In this document: piece by piece, positions 1 through 8,600 of the stretch
How the letters are laid out: each line of letters starts with the position of its first letter
Position numbering within the stretch: the stretch's first letter is position 1
Assembly: GCA_002499015.1 (NCBI GenBank)
Contig: DAJY01000043.1
Location: 1-23,400 of the forward strand
Length of the DNA stretch: 23,400 nt
DNA from: Euryarchaeota archaeon UBA242
GTDB taxonomy: Archaea > Thermoplasmatota > Poseidoniia > Poseidoniales > Poseidoniaceae
Direction of reading: 5' to 3'
Notes under the pieces: model-generated
What the model saw: the letters and a program-made list of their open reading frames with translations, nothing else
Databases searched by the model: none
What the model was told of the DNA's origin: nothing
Position numbers and translations under genes: made by a program

Positions 1-1
1 T

Positions 2-100
2 GCTCGTACCGGAATACTAGCCGCAAATACCATGGCATTAACCGAAAGTGGTCTCTGTCTGGACGCGGTGCATCTACCTTACTTAATTTGGTTTAACTGA
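2..100 (+). CDS. C-terminal end of an unidentified protein (partial)
   Basis: Reading from base 2 gives 32 sense codons and a TGA at 98-100. The peptide contains RTGILAANTMALTESG and ends in LPYLIWFN. It looks like ordinary protein rather than random translation, but the piece is too short to name, and absence of stops over 32 codons is weak evidence. If real, it overlaps the end of the convergent minus-strand gene by about 20 bases, an arrangement seen elsewhere in this window. Its start lies outside the window. Confidence 0.35.
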   Translation, partial: ARTGILAANTMALTESGLCLDAVHLPYLIWFN

Positions 101-888
101 ATTTGGTTTGGGCATTGCTCTTCATCGGTACAGCGCTCTTCAAAATCGAACTTGTACCAAACAACTTCATTTTCCATTCCATTCACATCAGGCCCTTCCA
201 GCCCGATCAGATATGACTTCTGAAGCGAAGGAATGTAGCCGCCGATCCAGGCGGTGTTCTCCTCGCCGTCAAACTCCCAGATGGTGTATGACAAGTAGTT
301 GGAATGGTTCAGATCTTTGAGTAGAACTTTATCCCAGAGAATGTCTCCTTCATCATCCCAGGTTAACCAGAGGCCGTCCCAATCATTGGTCAGACTTAGG
401 TTCGTGTATGAATGGACTGGTTCGCCTCCTGCTTCAAAGATGATGCTCTCCTGGTCATGCATGACAAACGACTCTCCTGGGCCACTGTACAAGGCACAAT
501 CATATTCATGATTCGAAGTAAACGACGTGAGGTCGAATTCCACTGAAACCTTTGATTCGGTCACAGTGGGATAATTGATGTCGCCGTACTTTTCAACGAT
601 TTTCTCAATAAAATCATGAGGGGAAATCGCGGCGTTCTTTGACACTGCAAACTTCTGTGATCCTTCTCCATCATCGCAGAACAGTTGTAGATTCGGGTTA
701 GTGATGCCATACACTTCCACGACCAAGCCCGTTGGCCCTTGCTGGATGAGGTTGATTTGAGGGCTATCTGGGTGTATCGCCGATTCAGGAGCGTCTTTTG
801 ATTGCTCAAACGAAGAACCGAAGGTGTTGGAGCCTGCCCAAATCATTATGATTGACATGAGTACAACGACGACTTTAGCAATTGTCAA
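79..888 (-). CDS. Secreted hypothetical protein with signal peptide
   Basis: This 269-residue protein is not recognised. It opens with a short charged stretch and a hydrophobic segment (about residues 5-20, AKVVVVLMSIIMIWAG), which looks like a signal peptide or N-terminal anchor. The rest is acidic and hydrophilic, rich in Asp, Glu, Asn and Trp, as expected for an extracytoplasmic domain. Cysteines occur in FCDDGEG, YDCALY and near the C-terminus in CTDEEQC, and may form disulphides outside the cell. The start is TTG. It is supported by a GGAGTTGAT sequence three bases upstream that closely resembles the archaeal ribosome binding consensus. The gene stands alone on the minus strand, convergent with whatever enters at the left edge. 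Function unknown. Confidence 0.75.
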   Translation of the reverse strand: MTIAKVVVVLMSIIMIWAGSNTFGSSFEQSKDAPESAIHPDSPQINLIQQGPTGLVVEVYGITNPNLQLFCDDGEGSQKFAVSKNAAISPHDFIEKIVEKYGDINYPTVTESKVSVEFDLTSFTSNHEYDCALYSGPGESFVMHDQESIIFEAGGEPVHSYTNLSLTNDWDGLWLTWDDEGDILWDKVLLKDLNHSNYLSYTIWEFDGEENTAWIGGYIPSLQKSYLIGLEGPDVNGMENEVVWYKFDFEERCTDEEQCPNQIQLNQIK

Positions 889-891
889 GAA

Positions 892-900
892 ATCAACTCC
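892..900 (-). promoter_or_regulatory. Ribosome binding site for the secreted protein
   Basis: On the minus strand the sequence GGAGTTGAT, then TTC, precedes the TTG at 888. It differs by one base from GGAGGTGAT, the complement of the usual archaeal 16S 3' end, and so decides for the TTG start. Confidence 0.55.
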
Positions 901-1049
901 AGCATCATGAGTATTGCAATTCGCCTCATAACATTGGCACTAATAGTCTATTCTATAAAGTTGTTACCGACCCTGAAACATGAGTATTTAGTTATTATTA
1001 TATTGTTTTATAGCCATAAAAATCAGTTTACGGTTGGATTCAAGAAATT

Positions 1050-1347
1050 TATGAATATGATTCTACAACTTTTGAAACCTTCTCCTCTAGACTTCATAAG
1101 GTTGAAGGTGTAACCACATATTCTGAGTATGATATTTATCCTTGGTTTGAGTTTGGGCAGGTGCATCCAGTAATATCTTGTCAAATCGAACATTGGTCGG
1201 TACTGCATCACTTGTAATCCAAGTGTTCAATTGTTCAGTCCAATCCATGCACGCTTGACATTTGTTCTTTCCAAGAATCAAAACAGCAACTGGTCGATTG
1301 AGAAACTCTTCCCAAGTCGTGTGGTCAAGGCTTTAGATTTCAGTCAT
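1050..1347 (-). pseudogene. Decayed thioredoxin-like gene (paralog of the gene at 16874-17212)
   Basis: The minus strand encodes a damaged copy of the thioredoxin-like protein found intact at 16874-17212. The matching core reads WEEFLNRPVAVLILGKNKC then QACMDW, against WEDFLSAPLVVLVLGKNGC then AACEQW in the intact copy; both keep a CxxC motif. From an ATG at 1347, eleven codons precede the conserved Trp in both genes, but codon 5 is TAA here (1333-1335) where the intact gene has GAA. After LLDAPAQTQT the match moves to another frame, where SEYVVTP and then SLEEKVSKVV parallel SEVDVLP and YLDGERVKEW, with another stop between them. The gene therefore has a nonsense mutation, a frameshift and a further stop. 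The region 889-1049 beyond it is AT-rich and shows no convincing gene. The original product presumably served the peroxidase locus next door (inference). Confidence 0.75.
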
Positions 1348-1396
1348 CTGAGCCACTTGTCACAAAAAAAGCGGTGTGAGTTTGAAGTCAAGAACT

Positions 1397-1597
1397 TCAA
1401 ATTGCACATGCCATATCATCGCCGCAGCACATTGGCGACTTGATTTTGCCACAGCCTTCAGGGCAACGAGCAACTGCTACATTGCGCCCATCTGCAGTCG
1501 TGATCGTGTCGTGAACAAGGTCACAGTTACACTTAGCACATTTCATTCCGACGACGCCCATTCCACACGATGCACATGAATATTGAATCATGTCCAT
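1397..1597 (-). CDS. Small cysteine-rich zinc-ribbon protein
   Basis: This is a short protein (66 residues from the ATG at 1597) with CASCG, CAKCNC, CPEGC and CCG. The paired CxxC motifs suggest one or two zinc ribbons, and the KIKSPMCCG ending looks like a conserved tail of small archaeal zinc-ribbon proteins. No catalytic motif is visible. A TTG at 1636 would add 13 residues and bring the start to within 14 bases of the katG stop. Neither start has a convincing Shine-Dalgarno site, so the N-terminus is uncertain. It follows katG on the same strand and is probably co-transcribed with it, hinting at a role in redox or metal handling during peroxide stress (inference). Confidence 0.7.
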   Translation of the reverse strand: MDMIQYSCASCGMGVVGMKCAKCNCDLVHDTITTADGRNVAVARCPEGCGKIKSPMCCGDDMACAI

Positions 1598-1650
1598 GCC
1601 AAGGAGGCTCGGTGTATATCCGTTTCTATCAAACAAGCAGTAACTCGACT

Positions 1651-3804
1651 TTAAGCGACGTCAAAGCGGTCAGCATTCATGACCTTGTTCCATGCTGTAA
1701 TGAAATCCTCAACAAACTTGTCCTTGTTATCATCTTGCGCATAGACTTCGGCAACGGCTCGGAGTTGGGAATTGCTTCCAAACACGAGGTCATAGCGGGT
1801 CGCTCGACGAACGATATCGCCAGTTGAACGGTCGTGGGCTTCATAGGAATTGCTTCCAGTTGCCTTCCATTGGACATTCATGTCGAGGAGGGTTGTGAAG
1901 AACTCGTTGGAAAGGTTCGTGTTGTCACCAAACAGGCCACGGTCGTCAGAACTGACGCCCATTGAGCGAAGACCGCCAACAAGTACGGTCATTTCTGGTG
2001 CGGACAATCCGAGCAATTGTGCTTTGTCAAGCATCATTTCTTCAGGACTGACACTGTAGTTCTTCAAGAGGAAGTTACGGAAACCATCCGAGACGGGTTC
2101 GAGTACAGCAAAGGATGCTGCATCGGTTTGTGCCTCGCTTGCATCTCCACGACCAGGCATGAATGGAACTTCAGCACCTGAGGCCATTTCGATTCCGGTG
2201 TTTCCTGCAAGAACAATGGTATCTGCAATACTTGCTCCATGAGCCTCTGCAAGAGGTGTGAGCGTTGCAAGAACCTTTGCAAGTTGTTCAGGTTTGTTGG
2301 CAGCCCAGTCTTTTTGAGGTGACAAACGGATACGAGCACCGTTTGCACCGCCACGCATGTCAGAGCCACGGAATGTGGATGCACTTGCCCAAGCTGTTTC
2401 GACCATTTCAGAGACTGAAAGACCTGACGACTTGATGGCTTGCTTCAGTGCGGAGACATCATACGAAGTACTTCCGGATGGAACAGGGTCTTGCCAAATG
2501 AGTTCTTCAGAAGGAACATCTGGACCAAGGTAACGAGACTTTGGACCCATGTCACGGTGAAGAAGTTTGAACCAAGCACGAGCAAAGACATCAGCGAAGA
2601 TTTCAGGGTTTTCATGGAAATGCTTGGATATCTTTCGGTATTCTGAATCTCGGATCATAGCCATGTCAGCAGTCGTCATCATGGTTGGAACCTTGATCGA
2701 AGCATCTTCTGCATCAGGAGCGAGGTCTTCAGGGTCAGGGTTCGCGGGAGTCCACTGGTTTGCACCGGCAGGGCTCTTGATAAGTGTCCATGAATCTTCA
2801 TGCTTGAACAGGAGGTCAAAGTAACCGTTGTCCCATTGAATTGGGTTCGCAGTCCAAGCGCCTTCAATGCCGCTGGTAATGGTATCTCGGCCTTTTCCGG
2901 AGCCGTGTGAACTGATCCAACCGAATCCTTGTTCTTCCATAGCTGCACCTTCTGGTTCTGATCCAACAAGGTCTGCATCTCCTGCACCGTGTGACTTTCC
3001 GAAGGTGTGACCGCCAGCAACTAATGCGACGGTTTCAGCATCGTCCATTGCCATTCGGGCAAAGGTTTCTCGAATATCTTGAGCGCTCAAAAGAGGGTCA
3101 GGGTTTGAATTTGGTCCTTCTGGATTGACATAGATCAGACCCATTTGAACTGCAGCCAGAGGATTGTCGAGGTCTTGACGAGTATCGCCGTAGCGGTTGT
3201 CGCCAAGCCATTCATCTTCTGCACCCCAGTAGATGTCTTCTTCAGGGTGCCAAATATCTGGACGTCCACCACCGAATCCAAAGACAGGTCCGCCCATGGA
3301 TTCAATAGCCACTATTCCAGTCAAAACCAAAAGGTCTGCCCAACTGATTTTGTTTCCATACTTTTGCTTAATTGGCCAAAGCAAACGTCGAGCCTTGTCG
3401 AGGTTGCCGTTGTCAGGCCAGCTGTTGAGAGGGGCAAATCGTTGCGCTCCTGTGCTTGCACCACCGCGGCCATCACCGATTCGGTAGGTTCCAGCTGCGT
3501 GCCAGGTCATTCGGATAAAGAACGGACCATAATGCCCGTAATCTGCTGGCCACCAGTCTTGGCTGTCAGTCATCAATGCGTGAAGGTCTTTCTTCATAGC
3601 AGCGTAATCGAGAGAGTTGAATGCATCTTTGTAAATGAAATTCTCACCCATTGGGTTTGATTTCTTATCGTGTTGGTGAAGAATGCCTAAATTTAGTTGA
3701 TTAGGCCACCAATCATTATTTTTCGTTCCTGTACTTGATGCGCTAATTGCACCGTGCATTACTGGACATTTTGCGTCAGAATTGTCTTCACCCATACCTT
3801 TCAT
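1651..3804 (-). CDS. katG: Catalase-peroxidase KatG
   Basis: This is a full-length (717 residues) bifunctional haem catalase-peroxidase that removes hydrogen peroxide in the cytoplasm; there is no signal peptide. The distal haem pocket is intact: Arg98, Trp101 and His102 in RMTWHAAGTYR. The Met-Tyr-Trp adduct needed for catalase activity can form from Trp101, Tyr225 (LIYVNPEGP) and Met251 (FARMAMDD), with the usual 26-residue spacing from Tyr to Met. The proximal His266 lies in GGHTFGKSHG, with Trp317 in the SGIEGAW motif and Asp380 in TTADMAM. The C-terminal haem-free repeat is complete. A small zinc-ribbon gene and a decayed thioredoxin-like gene follow on the same strand. Archaeal katG genes are generally thought to be acquired from bacteria. 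The start ATG at 3804 has a GAGG seven bases upstream. Confidence 0.97.
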   Translation of the reverse strand: MKGMGEDNSDAKCPVMHGAISASSTGTKNNDWWPNQLNLGILHQHDKKSNPMGENFIYKDAFNSLDYAAMKKDLHALMTDSQDWWPADYGHYGPFFIRMTWHAAGTYRIGDGRGGASTGAQRFAPLNSWPDNGNLDKARRLLWPIKQKYGNKISWADLLVLTGIVAIESMGGPVFGFGGGRPDIWHPEEDIYWGAEDEWLGDNRYGDTRQDLDNPLAAVQMGLIYVNPEGPNSNPDPLLSAQDIRETFARMAMDDAETVALVAGGHTFGKSHGAGDADLVGSEPEGAAMEEQGFGWISSHGSGKGRDTITSGIEGAWTANPIQWDNGYFDLLFKHEDSWTLIKSPAGANQWTPANPDPEDLAPDAEDASIKVPTMMTTADMAMIRDSEYRKISKHFHENPEIFADVFARAWFKLLHRDMGPKSRYLGPDVPSEELIWQDPVPSGSTSYDVSALKQAIKSSGLSVSEMVETAWASASTFRGSDMRGGANGARIRLSPQKDWAANKPEQLAKVLATLTPLAEAHGASIADTIVLAGNTGIEMASGAEVPFMPGRGDASEAQTDAASFAVLEPVSDGFRNFLLKNYSVSPEEMMLDKAQLLGLSAPEMTVLVGGLRSMGVSSDDRGLFGDNTNLSNEFFTTLLDMNVQWKATGSNSYEAHDRSTGDIVRRATRYDLVFGSNSQLRAVAEVYAQDDNKDKFVEDFITAWNKVMNADRFDVA

Positions 3805-3828
3805 ATTTCGGCCTCAAGTTTCCGAGAG

Positions 3829-3837
3829 CCCCCCCCC
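3829..3837 (-). repeat. Nine-G tract in the katG leader
   Basis: Nine consecutive C on the plus strand (G9 on the coding strand) lie 25-33 bases upstream of the katG start. The position is close to the expected transcription start, given the TATA-like element at 3849-3863. A second run of seven C lies at 3910-3916. Long G tracts are prone to slippage. Confidence 0.7.
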
Positions 3838-3848
3838 ATATCAATCTG

Positions 3849-3863
3849 TAGTTATTTTTGATT
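3849..3863 (-). promoter_or_regulatory. katG: Probable katG promoter (TATA-like element)
   Basis: The minus strand reads TTAATCAAAAATAAC here, an A/T-rich element fitting an archaeal TATA box. Transcription would begin about 25 bases downstream, near the G9 tract and roughly 25-30 bases before the ATG. This is the best candidate in the 213-base gap between katG and the next gene (3805-4017); the rest of that gap holds two C runs and one short hyphenated palindrome. Confidence 0.4.
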
Positions 3864-3887
3864 AACAAAAGAGAAGGGGTTTTCACC

Positions 3888-3899
3888 ACTCTCAAGAGT
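3888..3899. repeat. Hyphenated palindrome upstream of the katG promoter
   Basis: ACTCT-CA-AGAGT gives two perfect five-base arms around two bases. It lies about 25-30 bases upstream of the TATA-like element, where an archaeal activator or repressor could bind. No known regulator consensus is recognised, and arms this short can occur by chance. Confidence 0.3.
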
Positions 3900-4017
3900 A
3901 GAATTGATGCCCCCCCTTGTCAAGCAGATATCATGGACCATCCCTCTCGAAGTACACTCGCAAAACACTGGGAACTCGACTCGCGAATCCTGCCCCCTGC
4001 ATTGTTTTATCGCCCGT

Positions 4018-5088
4018 TTAGTATTCCTCATTGTTGAGGAATTCCATCAATGTTACCGCCAGTCCTTGGTCGATTCTTTTTCCGAATTCACTAATCAATT
4101 TTCTGGTGATAAAGACAAGACCAAGTGGAGTCAAAGTTCCCCATACCGGTATCCATCCATACCAAGGTAATGCGTTATATGTTAGCCAAACTGGCAATAC
4201 GAAAATAAGAGCAATCGGTGCAAATATTGCCGAGATTAGAAACAAAATAATTCGCCCGATGTTGGCTTTTTGTATCCAATTATATTTTTCGATCGAATTG
4301 TGTAGTTCAACCATTTGATTGACTTCATTCAACCACTCTAAATCAATTCTATCCTCGGATGTGGAACTATTCTCTTCAGTTGCTTGAGATGCCGTAAAAA
4401 ACGTATCAATTTGCTCATATGTACAACTGAATGATAGTAGTTTTTGCGCTAATGCTTCGACGGTTGGATGATCATAGATACGAACCCCCCAGGCACCTTT
4501 GGCATAGGTGAATGTAATACTTTCATTTGATTGTGGAAGCATTCCCTTTTCCAAAGCGCTTGAAATTTGGTGCGAATCTGAAGTATTGAAGAGGTTTTTT
4601 ATGCCACCGATAATTAACATTATAGAAAGCAGTGAAGATGCTATGAGCACCATAAGAGGCGCAATAAATGGAGTATAATGTTGGGGGTTAGCATCGAAAT
4701 GTTCTGGATTCTCTGGATTATATGCAATCTCACGAGTTGAATTTGCTGGGTAATCAACTTCCCAGACACGGGATTCAAAATGAGATACCTCCTCTGATTC
4801 CTCAACATTAAAGATGGTACCATTAATCGTGTATCGAAGATGGTAGTTTACGAGATATTCTCGGCATGTGTCAGAACTTTGAGCGTCACCACACTGATAT
4901 TCATAGATAGAAACTTCCAGAGCTACAACAGTAGCATCGATCGTTGGCCAAGATGATGCCTCTAACTCATTTTGGAAGTCGTCTATCATCAATACTGGCC
5001 AAATACAGCCCAGCAAGAACACAATCATCCCAATAACAAAAAAAGCAACTGGTGGAGGCTTTATTTCGACACTAGGTGGCATTTCCAT
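4018..5088 (-). CDS. Membrane protein with a DUF3592-like extracytoplasmic domain
   Basis: This 356-residue integral membrane protein has hydrophobic segments at about residues 13-33, 143-163, 280-300 and 305-325. The first two flank a domain of about 105 residues with the look of DUF3592: SSWPTIDATVV near its start, a YHLRYTINGTIFNVEES strand pair, and a YPANSTREIAYNPENPEHFD segment corresponding to the family's 'YPxG...v.YdPxNP' motif. The central region after residue 165 is soluble and acidic. The ATG at 5088 has no clear ribosome binding site. It is separated from katG by 213 bases and from the DsrE-like gene by 75 bases, so it may be transcribed alone. The function of DUF3592 proteins is not established. 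Confidence 0.7.
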   Translation of the reverse strand: MEMPPSVEIKPPPVAFFVIGMIVFLLGCIWPVLMIDDFQNELEASSWPTIDATVVALEVSIYEYQCGDAQSSDTCREYLVNYHLRYTINGTIFNVEESEEVSHFESRVWEVDYPANSTREIAYNPENPEHFDANPQHYTPFIAPLMVLIASSLLSIMLIIGGIKNLFNTSDSHQISSALEKGMLPQSNESITFTYAKGAWGVRIYDHPTVEALAQKLLSFSCTYEQIDTFFTASQATEENSSTSEDRIDLEWLNEVNQMVELHNSIEKYNWIQKANIGRIILFLISAIFAPIALIFVLPVWLTYNALPWYGWIPVWGTLTPLGLVFITRKLISEFGKRIDQGLAVTLMEFLNNEEY

Positions 5089-5163
5089 GAACTGTTTTCA
5101 AAACCCCTCCTACTTGATATTGGCCCAGAATATGAGTCAAACGTTGTAATAATTGTCCTTTGC

Positions 5164-5517
5164 TTAGAAAGTAAGAACTTTTTCGCTATCTCTAACCCAT
5201 GCTGAACATTCAGCCATCGTCGAATAATTAGCCCCTTCATAATAGGGCTGGCCAACAGCAATACCACAGCGTTGCTGACAAGTTCCACAGACCTTGACAA
5301 CTACACCACTGGCGATTAAATCCTTGGTCATTTGAACCATATCTTCAACTCCTGGTGGAGGCTCTATTCCATCACGTGCTAAATCGACACTATCGTTCAT
5401 CAAGAAGATTCTAACCTCTTCTCCGTCATCAACCAATTGTTTCGCTAACCTCAACGCATTCCAAGTAACATCAGTTCCATCATATGGTTGTTGATTGAGA
5501 ATTATCATTATTGCCAT
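5164..5517 (-). CDS. DsrE/DsrF-like family protein
   Basis: This 117-residue protein fits the DsrE/F fold: an N-terminal strand and loop (MIILNQQPYDGTD), a helix with WNALRLAKQLVD, a strand EVRIFLMNDSVDLA, and a VVVKVCGTC strand ending in a cysteine cluster. Cysteines lie at 77, 80, 84 and 104; Cys77 or Cys80 sits where DsrE-type sulfur carriers hold their persulfide. These proteins usually relay sulfur for tRNA thiolation or sulfur oxidation, but no sulfur-oxidation genes are nearby. The small size and presence of extra cysteines resemble the DsrE-like proteins common in archaea. It is divergent from the exporter gene across a 93-base gap and has no obvious ribosome binding site, suggesting a short-leader or leaderless transcript. 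Confidence 0.8.
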   Translation of the reverse strand: MAIMIILNQQPYDGTDVTWNALRLAKQLVDDGEEVRIFLMNDSVDLARDGIEPPPGVEDMVQMTKDLIASGVVVKVCGTCQQRCGIAVGQPYYEGANYSTMAECSAWVRDSEKVLTF

Positions 5518-5566
5518 GCTATTGGCTATACAGCATATGACTTTAATTGACTGGTATGATTAATTC

Positions 5567-5586
5567 TTTGAAAACATGGTTTCAAA
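5567..5586. repeat. Inverted repeat upstream of the exporter gene
   Basis: TTTGAAA-acatgg-TTTCAAA has two perfect seven-base arms around a six-base spacer. It ends 24 bases before the exporter ATG, inside the divergent gap shared with the DsrE-like gene. It could be an operator or a hairpin in the leader; no known site is recognised. Confidence 0.4.
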
Positions 5587-5610
5587 ACCAAAGGAGGGCG
5601 CCCATAGGTC

Positions 5611-8600
5611 ATGGGCATCACCTTTGAAGAGGTTTCTCAGTGGTTAATTCCACGGCGCCGCAAAGTTCATGTCGCGGTATTCCTACTGACGCTATTGATG
5701 ATTCCTGGAGCGATGACTGCACTGCAACCAATAGACATGGAATCGTATGAAATGGACTCCCCTGAATTAACCGCACAGGAAATCATCAATGACGAATTCA
5801 GTAATGCTGAAGTAATTCTTGGCTTCTTAGTTTCTGCAAGACAACCTCAGTATATTCCCCCAATAGATGAATGGCAACCTGTTCCTTTACTGCCTGATGG
5901 GACACCTGATTATTCGGCTCTGCCACCAGTACCTCAAATGGTTCCTGCTGGTGAGGAATGGCAAGGTATTAACCAGCCAACTGCTGGTATTCTAAATCTT
6001 GAATTATTGAGGGAAATTGATGCAAAAAAGCAGGTGGTTGACAACCATCCTCTAGCACCTGCACTAAAGCCATTCATCAGTGACGTAACCGGACTACAAA
6101 CCAATGGTAGTATGTCATTACCAGACCATTTTAGAGGGTTTATGAATGGTACTTCAATTCTTACTCAAGATGCTCTTTCACCCTTTGGAACCGCAATTCC
6201 TGCAGTCACCAATTGGAGCGATTGCGGTGAGTTAGAATGTCTCTTATTCGATGATCTAAACTTAACTCAGGATCACATAGATTTAGCAGCAGCAAGAATG
6301 GCTGAAGTAAGTCAAAATTACTTCTTGAGATGGCTATCACTGGACAGAGGTTTTGTTGCTGATGCAACATCCAATATCACCGGTCCTATCGGCGGTCAAT
6401 TATCTGAAACCGGTGAGTGGGAGTCACATCAAATGGGCAAAGGAAGATGGTCTGCAAGCGCCACATGGTTATTGGTTCAATTTGATAGAGGCGTTCTAGA
6501 AGATATGGGCTGGGAATTGAAATGGAAAGATTCACATCAAGAAACCGATATCAAATTCAGCGATGATGGAATTGTAATCGGTGGCTATAGAATCGCAGAT
6601 GGAAATTTCGTCCTCCACCCACCACAATACGATACTGAGACTTGTAAAGCACTGGCTGAAGACGGCGCTGGCTGTTCAACAGAATGGTCTTACATGGATT
6701 TAGAAGGGCAATTAAGAAGTCATGATAGAACCACTATTACATTACTATTAGGCCAAGGAGTAAATGTCGAAGTTAACCGAGAATTACAAGCCAGTGGAGG
6801 ATTGATTATCTTGATGGGTTTGGCTATCACAGGATTGTTATTCATAAGTTTACGAAGATGGTCTGATGTGATAATCGTCTTGTTCTCATTAGGTGCTGCG
6901 CTATTGTGGATGCAGGGTTTAATTGGACACTTTGCTGCATTCACGCAGATGTTTGGTTGGACAATAATCGCTCGCTCTCAATTCTCTAATCTATTGCCGA
7001 TATTGGTTCTCGCCTTAGGTATTGATGATTCATTACACGCCTTACACCGTTACAAGGAGGAGAGAAATGCTGGTAATTCTGCTGAATCTGCCGCGACGAC
7101 CACTTTGTCAAGAGTTGGTCGCGCAATCCTACTAACTTCGCTGACGACAATGGCTGCTTTTGCGGCTAATCTTTTCAGTGATATTGCTGCATTGCGTTCA
7201 TTTGGAATTGAAGCGGCATTGGGAATATTTGCCGCATTCCTTTTGACTGGAATCTGGGCTCCATTGATTCGACTTTCCTTAGATGAATGGTTGGAGAAGC
7301 GAGGAGTTAACACAAGTACTGTGAACTCTCGCAAGAACCGGTCTACTGAGAAGGTTTTGAAAATAGTTTCAGCGGGTAGTGGTACTAGAAAAAATGCATT
7401 TATTATTACCTTTCTAGCACTGTTGGTAACGATTCCTGCAGCTATTGGAATGGCTAATTTAGAAGGTGATTTTGCTGTTGAAGATTTCCTTGACGAGCGT
7501 TCTGATTTTGCCCTGGGAGTCAATGAAATCGCTCTAAGATTCGCGGATGAAGGCGAACCTGCTGTATTGTTGATCGAAGGCGATGTTGCAGACCCAGACG
7601 TTTTCGCTGCAATAGATGAATTTAGAGGTGAAATGAATGTTCATGCAGAAGGCGTTCCGGACAAAATAACAAGACAACCAGATGGTAATATTGACATTCT
7701 TGCGCTAGATGAATTACTATATTTTGCCCAAGCGAGTATGCGATATAACACAACTCCATTTGAAACAGCCGGATGGCTGGTTGAAGAAGAAGGCCATGGA
7801 ATGAATTGTAATTCAACTGCAAGTGGTACTATTGCAGACTTTGGCGATAGAGATTGTTTAATATTTTTCTATGGTTATACTTACCTATACGGCATTCCAG
7901 GTGCTGGACCTATCCCTTCTATTCCTGCATCAATCGTACGCCTATACATCGCTCCTGCTGTTGAATTAAACCAAACTCAACCTTGGCTTGACATCAATGG
8001 AGAGCCTGCACAATACCAAAGAATGCTAATCCGCTTTGGCATTACATCCCCAGAAGATTTCCCTAGTATGAAAGGTGGAATGGAAGAGTTGTGGAGAGAT
8101 TTAAGCGTGTTCACTAATCTTTCTTCGGGAACTTATCTCAATGCTGGTCAAAAGGTCGATGACAAACCACTGACTTGGGTCATGCCATCGGAAAGACCTA
8201 TCACAAGATATGTTGCTTCAACTGCAATGCAAAATGAAATGCAATCTTCCCTCCTACTCGGCTCATTATTCGTATTTATCACCCTGACAATCGGTTTTAA
8301 ATCACCTAAGCAAGCTACTGTGACATTGGTTCCTATTCTTCTTGTAGTTGTGTGGTTATATGGGATAATGTATGCTGCTGGGGCATCTCTCAACATCGTG
8401 ACTGTAACTATTGCAACGATTTCTTTGGGAGTTGGTATTGATTATTGTATTCACGTCACTGAAAGATATCGCGAAGGAAGAATAAATGGTGAAGACCACC
8501 ATGCTGCGTTAATTGGTGTAGGTGGTGCTTGTGGATTGGCATTGGTAGGAAGTGCTGCTTCTGATATTGCTGGATTCCTCGTTATCTCACTATCACCAAT

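Noticed and set aside
907..1113. A 68-codon plus-strand frame with a hydrophobic start next to the pseudogene.
   Set aside because: It spans an AT-rich gap and runs into the antisense of the decayed thioredoxin-like gene. No ribosome site or family likeness supports it.
1050..1347. Programmed frameshifting or stop readthrough as an explanation of the broken thioredoxin-like gene.
   Set aside because: There are at least two stops and a frame change, with no slippery site or stem that I can see, so decay is simpler.
3145..3660. A 171-codon open frame on the plus strand inside katG.
   Set aside because: It lies wholly antisense to a certain katG, has no recognisable motif and follows from the codon pattern of the real gene.
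7050..7523. A 157-codon minus-strand frame inside the exporter, and similar ones at 9847-10326, 11345-11818 and 14811-15263.
   Set aside because: All are shadows of confidently assigned plus-strand genes and encode compositionally odd peptides.
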